DNA from: Chrysopilus asiliformis
Taxonomy: Eukaryota > Arthropoda > Insecta > Diptera > Rhagionidae
Assembly (NCBI GenBank): GCA_964034945.1
Contig: OZ035963.1
Location: 44,229,090 to 44,293,089 of the forward strand
Direction: 5' to 3'
Length of the DNA stretch: 64,000 nt
The notes under the pieces: model-generated
The model's input: the letters and a program-made list of their open reading frames with translations, nothing else
What the model was told of the DNA's origin: nothing
Databases searched by the model: none
Made by a program: the position numbers and the translations under genes
In this document: one piece after another, positions 55,495-64,000 of the stretch
Numbering within the stretch: the stretch's first letter is position 1
Layout of the letters: the number at the start of each line of letters is the position of its first letter

Positions 55495-55880
55495 ACATTT
55501 GAGATGTCCTTACAGGCTTTTTAACTTGAGAATCGTATTCAGCGACCCCAAAAACCCCCAGAATAGATTTTTTTTCCCGAAAATTTGGAGAAAAGGATAA
55601 TCACGTTATCCTTACAGGACCTTACGTTATCCTTACTGACTTTTTAATGACAGATTCGGATTCAGCGACCCCAAAAACCCACAGAATAGATTTTTTTCCG
55701 GAAAATTTGGAGAAAAGGATAATCACGTTATCCTTAAAGGACCTTCCGTTATCCTTACTGATTTTTTAATGACAGATACGGATTCAGCGACCCCAAAAAC
55801 CCCCAGAATAGATTTTTTTCCGGAAAATTTGGAGAAAAGGATAATCACGTTATCCTTACAGGACCTTCCGTTATCCTTAC
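55495..55880. repeat. Tandem repeat, inverted relative to 48395-48880
   Basis: Three to four units of about 115 bp with CGTTATCCTTACAGGACCTT, CAGCGACCCCAAAAACCC and a TTTTTTTCCGGAAAATTTGG block. It begins at the right target copy of the CsRn1 element. Non-coding. Confidence 0.8.
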
Positions 55881-56070
55881 AAGGACGAAGTAGTGAAAAT
55901 ATTGTATTGTCATCGGACTTATATAAGTGTGCAAAATTTCAAGTCAATCGGACAAGTGGAAGTGGGTCAAAATTGGGTTGCAAGATTTGATCTGACAGAC
56001 AAACAGACACGAAGGCAAGCTAAATAAAAGCTTTTAATGATGTAAGAATACATGCTTGATTTAAACTGTA

Positions 56071-56739
56071 ACAGCCTTATTAATAAACGTTAGTTAACTT
56101 TTATCAATGGTTTACGCAGTGGATAACTCGAAATTCTTATTAATAAAAATTTTTAAGATTTAACTGACGTTAGTTAACTCTCTGTTAGCTAACATACCGA
56201 TTCCCTCGAGTTAACGAGTTGATAACTCTTGACGGCACATAACTCTTGCAATAATGACTATAAGAAACAATGATGCATTAAAAAAATGCAATTTATGTTA
56301 TTATATTATATTATCTTATCACTTGAACACAACTTTTCTGATCGCTTTCCTTCAATTTTTAAATTTTCCACTTTTAATCACTTTTCAGTAAATCACAATT
56401 AAAATAAAAACATTAATTTCACTCCTATTTTAATATTGTCTCCAAGGAAACGGATTTAAAAAACCAAAATATGACTTTTTTTAATATCGTCTCCAAGGAA
56501 ACGGATTTAAAAAACCAAAATATGACTTAAATGTAAAAGATTTTCGTGTTTTTTGGTACAATTCAGCACAAGGGTTGCCTTATTCAAACTAAATTTTTAA
56601 ATAAAATACGAGTTAGCTATTATATGGAGGAAAAATTTTTATTAATAAGAATAGTTAACTAATGTATAAGTTTGCTATCTCGGAGTTAGTTAGCACATGA
56701 GTTATCTCCGTGTTAGGGATTTTTTATTAATAAGGCTGT
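56071..56739. mobile_element. MITE with ACAGCCTTATTAATAA ends
   Basis: Left ACAGCCTTATTAATAAACG and right, read inward, ACAGCCTTATTAATAAAAA. Subterminal GTTAACT/AGTTAAC motifs repeat. A 46-bp block (AATATCGTCTCCAAGGAAAC) is duplicated in tandem at about 56433-56525. No gene. Confidence 0.72.
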
Positions 56740-57536
56740 CAATTGTTAACTTTGTCCCAGAGCAAAAATTTCACGCTAATATGTTTTTTGTCTCTCCTGA
56801 AAAATTTGAAAAAGTGGAGATGACCGTTTTTTTATCGAAAAAACCATAACAGAAAGCTTTGGAAGTTGAGGTGCTTTTTTTAAAAGTTTTCCAATGTGGA
56901 AGTTGAAGCTTAAAGCTTTGAAAGTTGAAAGGTTTTCCAATGTGGAAAGCGTCACGTTTTGATGCTGACGCCAAACCATAAGTTTTTACCCATCCAAAAA
57001 TCGCCCAACGCGCCTAAAGAAGTTATCACTTCAAAAATATCGTTTTCATTTACTTTACAATAAATAATAATTTCTTATCATGCATTGAAAATTATTTGAA
57101 ATCGTACACTAGCCACACCATACAAAATCGAACAAATGAGTTTTTGGTCAGCTCAGCGAAATAAAACTCATTGGAACTGATATTTATTTACAAGAAATAT
57201 TTATCTCTCATTAGAACTGATATTTATTTTCAGGAAATATTTATCTCTCATTAGAAGTGATATTTATTTACAGAAAATATTTATCTCTCTTTACAGAAAA
57301 TATTATCTCGTGAGTTTTTCGTCGCACAAGTAAAAATCATCTCCTTCAGAGATATTTTTTCACACAATGAAAACGTTATTAATTGTGAGTGAAACTTGAA
57401 ATGAGAGATAAAGAGAGAAAAAATAACTCTTATTTTCATCTCTGCTAAAAAGTATAAAATAAAAAAAAACACTTTAAAAAACTTGATTTAAACTGTAAAT
57501 TGTCGGGCGCCCGAATTTGTAAAAATAATATTCCTT

Positions 57537-57770
57537 ACGACAAAATTTTTACGATAAATTGTCTTACGATAAATTGTCTTACGATAAATTGTTTTACGAT
57601 AAATTGTTTTACGATAAATTGTCTTACGATAAATTGTTTTACGATAAATTGTTTTACGATAAATTGTTCTTACGATAAATTGTTCTTACGATAAATTGTT
57701 CTTACGATAAATTGTTTTACGATAAAATGTTTTACGATAAATTGTTCACGATAAATTGTCCGCGAATCCA
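57537..57770. repeat. Short tandem repeat, 15-16-bp unit
   Basis: About 15 copies of TTACGATAAATTGT(C/T) with small variants. The 64-codon frame across it (TINC repeats) is a product of the repeat. Confidence 0.93.
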
Positions 57771-59388
57771 TTTTTTGTATCAAAAATGAATCTTTTGGTT
57801 TACTGGGTTATGGCAAACAATGCCTACGTTTTTACATTGGTATGAGAAAAAAACCTATTCGCTTATATTTTATGACATATAGCAAGACCCTCCTAAGCCA
57901 TGCACTAATAGAGTTATGACCCCATATACATGGCCAAGTAGGGTCGCTGATGAATTGTCTAACATGGCGCCGGCATGAAGTTTCCGAAATTTTTTGCGGT
58001 TCTATATCAATTAGGTTCCTATATTATCGATTAAATACATTTGGAGGGAATGAAAATGACAACAAAAACCATTTTTGTTATTTTATGGATTTTATTTAAA
58101 AGCATAACAAATTTACATATAATGGAAAAAAATTGAATATGAAATTCAAAAATATATTTAAAACACACTTTTTTATTGTGTAATGACAATAACGGACAAA
58201 GTGGATTTGTAATTCGAATTACAGCACGGCACACAGTAAGTACGAGGCATTGGGTTTAAATTGAATATTTAAAAAAAAACTAAATACACTTGCGAAAAAG
58301 CTGCAGTAAATAAGTCTGAGGACTCTCCTAGCCCCAACCCCTGCTCACACTCTTGTAGTGGATTCTTTGATAAGTCAATCAATCCTTAAATTAAACGCAA
58401 AATACGTGCATTTTTTCAAATAAATTTATACTTATCTGTGCAATATAATCTGTTGGTAATAAGAAAGATTTTGTGCATGGCTTTATATGTAGAGGATCTT
58501 GGTTTAGTCTGTACGAATTCTCAGGGCACATACGCCATCTTGCAAAAGGTGTATGTTAGTATACGATTTGTTTGTATTATTACTATATCGGAACCTGCGA
58601 AAGTATTAGTAAGTCTGGAAATAGAAAAAGTTACACACACACCTATAGCCACAAGTAGTCAGCGCGAGTGTTTTTAATTTTGTTAATAACTTGAGAACGG
58701 AATAAAGCAGCCAATTACAGTAAAAGGCAAACATGCAGAAAAGATTTTGATCTTCAATATTTTTTATACGTACGACACGTGATATAAATAGTTTTCGATA
58801 ACAAAAAAGAAAAATCAAAATGCTGATTTAAGAAATTGTGCCATTTTCGTCACTTCCGGTACCCAGATTTTTTTTGCAAAAATCGATATATTGAAAGTAT
58901 TCATTAGACCGTTATATCGGTAAAGTTTTAATATTGTATCTCAACTAGTTTCCGAAATAAATCATTCTGAACACTGCACTTATAAATTTATTACACAATT
59001 CTCTGGAAAGGTCATAAAAAATTAAAACACTCAATTACTACTTTTAAAATATTTATCAGTATTTTTCAAAATATAACATTTATAATATTTACATAAAGGT
59101 ATAAAAAAAACTCCAAAAATATAAATTAAAAACTTAACAAAACTTCAACAATAAAAAGAAATCAAAATATTTCACGTTTATCACATATTTTAAAGGCTTA
59201 AAGTTTATGCGAAATTTTTTAGTGTACCTACGTACATTAAAAGAGGGTTTGTCGTTGAAGGGGTTGACGAAATTATTCAAAAGAATATTTGCAAGTGGCG
59301 CACACACTTTTGAAAATAATTGAAAATTTGAAAATCCGCAATCACAAATCCGATCTAAATCCACCTCGAAAGAACCGGAAAGAAGTGA
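57771..59388. other. No recognised gene
   Basis: The DNA is AT-rich. Frames at 58031-58234, 58438-58677 and 58606-58818 have no known motif. 58840-58990 has faint resemblance to the family 2 module (CACTTCCGGTACC, TATCGGTAAAG), too weak to annotate. Confidence 0.45.
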
Positions 59389-61704
59389 CTATAATACTAA
59401 TGCACGTAAAAGTCCCCGCTGATTGCTTCTCTTAAAAAAAAAGTTTGAAGTATTCCTTGACGACATATGGAACAATAAAATATTAACGGTGGTAGTAGGA
59501 ACGCACAAACCACCACGTTGCATATAATCAAAATATTCGTTATCTACTAAGCCTCCTTTACTTAACACAAAGATTGCAGGATATTTTGTTCGAAACAGAA
59601 TGTGCCGCATAACCAGCGGCGTATAAATTTGCCTGTTCATCAATCGCCACATCTTCTAAATAGGAAGAAAGAAATATCGATTGATACTTCTGACTGTATC
59701 GATGTCTTCTAAAAAAGAGTTTTCACAAGTATCTTTAATCAGTTCTTTAAAATCATTCCGCTTGTGAAGAAAAACGTTATGGAGTCTATTTTTTTTCGCA
59801 TTCGATGAGTTCAGTATAAGAAATATTATAATTACAACGAGCTAGTGAGCGGTAAAGTCTAAATCTACTGTCTAAGTCATCAGTTTGTAAAACTCCTAAT
59901 AAAATGTAATTAAATTCTAAATTCGATAAACAATAACATGTAACATCAATTAGAGTTCTAGTCGTTAAAAGTGCCGCGCGATAAGTGTCAATAGAAAATG
60001 TGAAAAAATTATTTTCTGCTTCATGCCATGTTTTTAACCAAACAATAAAATCTTCTAAAAATGGAATTTGAGGATCATTTATATTATAAACGGGATAGCA
60101 ATCCATATTTCTTTTTCCCAACCCCTTGTTTGGATATTTAACATTTACAATATTCCACCACTTTCTTATAATCTTACAAAAGCTAGCCGTTTCAAGACAA
60201 TTTGTGGACTCTAGAGCTGCTATTGTAGAGTCATGGAAAATATTATCGACTAATGAAACCTTTTGCCGATCTAAACTACTTGTCTCGATTGATTTCAAAT
60301 TTAATTTGAACGCCTTTTTAATAATTAAATTTTTTGCGGTGTGATATAAACGACAAATCGTCGGCTGAGAATTTAAATGTCGTATGTAATTTTCGTTGGT
60401 TTTGAGTGAATTGAGTTTAAAGTATCATAACTCCAGGCGACGAAATGTCTTCAAACGAGGCTCGTTTAATTTCATTGGATTCGAAGTCTGTATAAATAAA
60501 TTCTTTTGGTTGTAGATTAACCCAATTATTCCGAAAATTTTTAAATAAATGCACAGTATCATATTACAAAAAAATCCTTTCCCCAGGAAAATCCGGATTA
60601 TCAAAAAAAAATTAAATTTTCTCCCTGAAGCTCGTTAAACATGTTTTGATTAACCCTATTATTATCTGTTATTATTACTAAAACTTTAAAGCCTATATTT
60701 TGAAGAAAGTTAACAACTTCCAAAGTAAATTTTTTTTGTTGTCTTCCGGTTAAATTGAGAACTGGGACTAACCGAACAATTTCTTTAAAATTTAAAGATT
60801 TTATCATGTATGATAGAACGGTTCTGGCACAATTGTTCGGTTTATTTTCCGAAAACCCAGTTATACTATTTGACTTGAATTGAAGACTTGTGTCAACATA
60901 AATCTCATCTAAAAGTAATGCTACAGTTTTTTCCCTATCTGAAATTGATTTAATTGCATACAAATACCGCTCATCATTTGATCCAATTTTAGAGTTCGGA
61001 GTAATGTTAAAAGACGATGATATGTACCGCAAATATCGAGTTGAAGGCAATATTAAAAATTTCTTTAATAATTCATAGGCGGCTGCGGAATGAGAGTGTA
61101 TAATGAAGGCCAAAACTATAACTGAAGAGTCATAACGAACGCGCTTTGCCAGAAGTAATTTCACTTGATTAATTATAGTTTCTAAATTACCAGCGTGTTC
61201 ATATTCCTCGCAAAAAGTATCAGCCTTTTCTAGAAATTTTCAAGATTTTTTTAAGAAAAAGTCGCGACCGCGCTCTGGAACACTAGGATCATGCGTGTAC
61301 CGGCTTAAAATATTTGACAATTGCGACCATAGAGTTAGGGTTTTGTTCGGTGGGAGAATCCATTTTAAATCAGTTTTACTTAATTTGGTATCACGAACAA
61401 TAATTTTAACAAACAAGTTTTGGCAAATCGATATGCGAACTTTGAAGTTACATACAAGGTATTCATCGTCTTCAATTAAAATAAATGTCACTTTATCAAG
61501 CCTTTTTTGAAACATCCATCCAGCTAAATTAAGCTCAGTTTGGAAGTTTTGCGAAAAATGTTGAAAATCATTGAGTTTATCGGTTTTTAGAAAAATGTGG
61601 TTTAACTCTTCAATTTTTGCATTAGTCTTTTGAACCCTCAAGGCAGGATCTTGACGCGATGGTTCGTTGATTACCGTGGGACGAAATGAAAATTTACATG
61701 GCAC
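59389..61704 (-). pseudogene. P/THAP9-type transposase, decayed
   Basis: Fragments in order on the minus strand: 61704-61240 (pre-core region, ending before a stop); 61164-60601 with RYDSSVIVLAFIIHSHSAAA, the acidic LLLDEIYVDTSL of the RNase-H core and FKVLVIITDNNRVNQNMF (second catalytic Asp region); 60298-59786 with DRQKVSLVDNIFHDSTIAAL (GTP-binding insertion region) and LGVLQTDDLDSRFRLYRSLA, the conserved C-terminal block of P transposases; and 59652-59389 with RGGLCVPTTTVNILL near the end. Stops and frameshifts separate all four. No THAP domain is found upstream of 61704, where a hAT fragment begins. It belongs to a different P lineage from 33016-34246. Confidence 0.85.
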
Positions 61705-61732
61705 TGTACCAAGAGTTAACTTTGGGTATTTG

Positions 61733-61983
61733 GGTATTCCTCTTCGAATAGTTTTTCAACTCAAGGAGTTTTTCAACTATCATCGAGTATAAGTTTTTCA
61801 CAACATTTTAAATCTCTTTAAAAAAGAGTTTTATTCTGCTCGGCAAAAATATTCCGCATCTGGATTGAGTTTTATTTTGCTCGACATAAATATTCCTCAT
61901 CAGAAGTGAGTGTTATTCTGGTCGATATAAACATTCCTCATCAGAAGTGAGTCTTTATAAAAATTGAGAAATATTTTCATCTC
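61733..61983 (-). repeat. Inverted copy of a hAT left end
   Basis: Nearly identical to 48897-49150 in reverse orientation, ending TTTTCATCTCTG. It is a 250-bp fragment with no matching partner end found. It borders the decayed P transposase. Confidence 0.85.
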
Positions 61984-61987
61984 TGAA

Positions 61988-62141
61988 ATTATGGATGGAC
62001 GGACATGCTAAATTCAACTTTTGTTATCATTCTAAACACACTGGTGTAATTCATTTTTTTGTGTGATGATGGGATCTTGGCGTTACAAACGGTAAGGCAA
62101 ATCTAATAACCCTTTGGTTTCACCATACGGGTATAAAAATT
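61988..62141 (-). repeat. Family 1 repeat, copy E (outer end only)
   Basis: It has GGATGGACGGACATGC (array remnant), TTGGCGTTACAAACGGTAAG and CACCATACGGGTATAAAA, matching the outer part of copies A and C. 62142-62377 is unassigned. Confidence 0.8.
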
Positions 62142-62377
62142 GATCCCCTTACGTGAAGCATCGCCAAAAGGCAATCAATTCCTACCCTGTCATTGAGAAT
62201 TATGTAAAACCATATTCTAAAAACTTTTCTTTCAACAATTTTTTTAAAAATATGATGCGTTTTCGAGAAAATCGCAAACATATAAAGTGGACCAAATATT
62301 TATATTTTCAAAGGTTTTGTTGAAAAACGGATCTGTGTCAAATTTAAAATGTCCACTTAGTTCTCGAATTGCAACTA

Positions 62378-63091
62378 GTGATGCAACATCGTTCATAAAA
62401 CCTCGATATAACGAAAATCGATGTTTTTTTAAGGCGACATCAATGTCAAAAAACATCGTCCTGAAAACACCGATACCTCGATGTTTTTCCGATGTTTTGA
62501 AAAAGTTATATTTAATAAATAATTTAGCCACCTGGCGGATGCTCTACTGCGGGTGGAGTGCACCCAGGTAGAATAACAACGGTTTTAATTCTTCTTATAC
62601 GTTGAACCACCAAAAACCCGTTAGTTTTCGATATATTCGCAAAAAACTAATTTTTTTGAAATACCGGCATATCTTCATAACGGAGTTCTCGTAAGACATA
62701 AATGTAGCAAATTTTATTGTCTCCAAGTTTTGTAATACATAAGACTACTGGAGAATGGTTAGTTTGGGAATAAATTGCAAAAAAACGAAATCGTAGTTTT
62801 AAAAAAGCCGCCGTTTTGGTTCCTTCCGGTTAACGGATTTCCACATCAGGACCAAACTTCTCTGTAAAATTTCATGGCTAGCTCTGGTATTTTTTGCGAA
62901 ATCTTGTAGAAAGATGAAACCGAAAATTTATACCAAAGAAAATTTGAAACAAATCTTTAAGTAGAGTGGCTATATTAAATCAGCCAAAATTAGTTTCTCT
63001 ACTAAATTTATGAAGAGTAATGTTCTAACATCGTGGATAGCAACATTGATACCTCGATATATCGGCCTGTTCAACATCGAGGTTAAAACTC
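62378..63091. repeat. hAT-like repeat, second copy with family 2 module
   Basis: It matches 37082-37795: TAGTGATGCAACATCG at the left, CCACCTGGCGGATGCTCTAC, an inverted family 2 module (62574-62925) and ACATCGAGGTTAAAACTCG at the right. The right terminus seen in the first copy is missing. CGATATCGATG-type palindromic motifs recur. No intact gene. Confidence 0.78.
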
Positions 63092-63616
63092 GGAATTTTG
63101 ACTCAGAAAACAAACAAACATTGTTAACGTATTTTTTTATTTTTTATTCTCATTTATTAGAAAGAATAACAGAAAAAAATATTTCAAAGAAAAATTCTAC
63201 TAAGTTTTAAGGAATTATAATCTTATTTGACTTAAATCGATGATTTGCAATCTAATGAAATTTAAAACTTTTTACTTATTATATTGTAAGTATTTCAAAT
63301 ATATTTGCGGATTTGTATAGTTTCTTTGATTTGATTTATAACACAAAACAAATAAATTGTTAATAATAAAAAAAAATAATTCTGATTCAGTATTTAATTA
63401 TTTCTCTTTTCTGTCCGCAATATATTATCAAATATATTTTCTTCCTTTTTTATAATTATTACAAAATTATAGCTAGATTCATAAAAAGTTTTTTTTTGTC
63501 TAAAAATAAGAAATTAAATTGTAATTTTGAATTGATTTTAATTAGTTTGAAGTGTTTTTGTTGTTGTTGCGTAAAATTATACATTAACTTTTTTTGTTGA
63601 ATGGAATCCACTTTTA
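63092..63616. other. AT-rich sequence, probably downstream of the partial gene
   Basis: Low-complexity A/T-rich DNA with no gene or repeat boundaries that I can define. Confidence 0.45.
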
Positions 63617-64000
63617 TTAAATATCTACAAGATTTTGTCTCCAGGTTGCGTGATATGGTACCTTGAGGATTTTGAACTTTGTAGTTGGCATTCCGATCGT
63701 CAGGATCTTCTCGACACGAGCAAGAGGTAGAATTTCAACTTGTGGTACATCCGATTCTATCTGTTGTGCTTTTTCACTATTGTCGGATATGCCAGGTACT
63801 GGCTTAAGTACCGGTATACTTTCATCAAAAATTTTTTTATCTTTTTTCTTATTATCGCATTGATCGACGTAAAGCGCGGTGACACGAAGTAATTCTAGGG
63901 TTACAGCCCACGTTAACAGCTGTAGCGATTCAGATAGCTGGAGAACAGCTTTTAGAACTATGTTGTTGGTAGTTGCTGACTGTGAAATGTATGTCGGAAT
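63617..64000 (-). CDS. Unknown protein, C-terminal 127 residues, runs off the window
   Basis: An uninterrupted minus-strand frame enters at 64000 and ends at TAA (63617-63619). AATAAA overlaps the stop (63613-63618), consistent with a compact 3' end. The visible part has a Leu-rich helical segment (LQLSESLQLLTWAVTLELLR), a Lys-rich hinge (CDNKKKDKK), an acidic/Pro stretch (VPGISDNSEKAQQIESD), then ILPLARVEKILTIGMP and a basic end ATWRQNLVDI. I do not recognise the family. Base composition is less AT-rich than the neighbouring DNA and the frame is clean, so this is the best candidate for a host exon; a transposon gene is not excluded. Confidence 0.55.
   Translation of the reverse strand: MPTYISQSATTNNIVLKAVLQLSESLQLLTWAVTLELLRVTALYVDQCDNKKKDKKIFDESIPVLKPVPGISDNSEKAQQIESDVPQVEILPLARVEKILTIGMPTTKFKILKVPYHATWRQNLVDI

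Larger units (their letters stand above)
48897..57444. mobile_element. hAT element split by a CsRn1 Gypsy element
   Basis: The 8-bp duplication CTAAAAAG (48889-48896; 57445-57452) flanks ends CAGGGATGAAAATA and CAGAGATGAAAATA, of the Ac-type hAT form. Both subterminal regions contain repeats with AATATTTAT, CTCACTTCTGATGAGG (left) or CTCTCATTAGAACTG (right). No hAT transposase remains. It hosts a palindrome (49735-49990), the LTR element (50022-55490), tandem repeats and a MITE. A copy of the left end lies inverted at 61733-61983. Confidence 0.82.

Noticed and set aside
57500..57694. 64-codon TINC-repeat protein
   Set aside because: It is the 15-16-bp tandem repeat in translation, with no start context or homology.

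Overview
This window looks like a gene-poor, AT-rich stretch of an animal genome, most likely an insect. Nearly all of it is transposable elements nested inside one another. The main pointers are P-type transposase and THAP sequences, a P-like 31-bp-style inverted terminus starting CATGAT, a Gypsy element primed by tRNA-Lys with an insect-like binding site, a CsRn1-clade Gypsy element with a CHCC nucleocapsid motif, and many hAT, Tc1/mariner, pogo/Tigger and PIF/Harbinger derivatives. There is no operon structure, rRNA, convincing tRNA gene or CRISPR array. The only sequence that may be a host gene is a 127-residue open frame running off the right edge on the minus strand (63617-64000).

Layout. 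1-4300: a hAT MITE and a large fold-back of nested inverted repeats. 4659-8879: a Tc1 element made of two mirror-image 3' halves, each arm holding one further TA-targeted insertion. 8947-20933: a complete, young Gypsy element on the minus strand with 2.56-kb LTRs, gag and pol. 20934-25530: dispersed microsatellite-linked repeats, a pogo/Tigger element with a Harbinger MITE inside it, and a mariner made of two mirror-image 5' ends. 27541-29606: a 1.3-kb octamer array and the conserved module next to it. 29610-32210: a broken LINE with MITEs in it. 32265-38896: a nest at least five insertions deep, including two hAT elements, a P element lacking its THAP domain, and a P-like element that keeps only a THAP plus coiled-coil gene. 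38978-48880: hAT, mariner and MITE relics. 48897-57444: a hAT element split by an almost unmutated CsRn1-clade Gypsy element (50022-55490). 59389-61704: a decayed P-type transposase. 61733-63600: repeat fragments.

How the parts relate. Most boundaries rest on target-site duplications read directly from the sequence: 8 bp for hAT and P, TA for Tc1/mariner, pogo and several MITEs, 3 bp for Harbinger, and 4-7 bp for the LTR elements. Both Gypsy elements join gag to pol by a -1 frameshift at the same heptamer, GGGAAAC, followed after 8 nt by a potential stem. Points most worth following up: the fixed array - 25 nt - GAGCTA - N6 - TGAAATTTT arrangement shared by two otherwise different repeat families; the THAP-only P-like element beside a THAP-less P element; and the two mirror-image Tc1/mariner elements. 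All alignments were done by eye, so identities are approximate.
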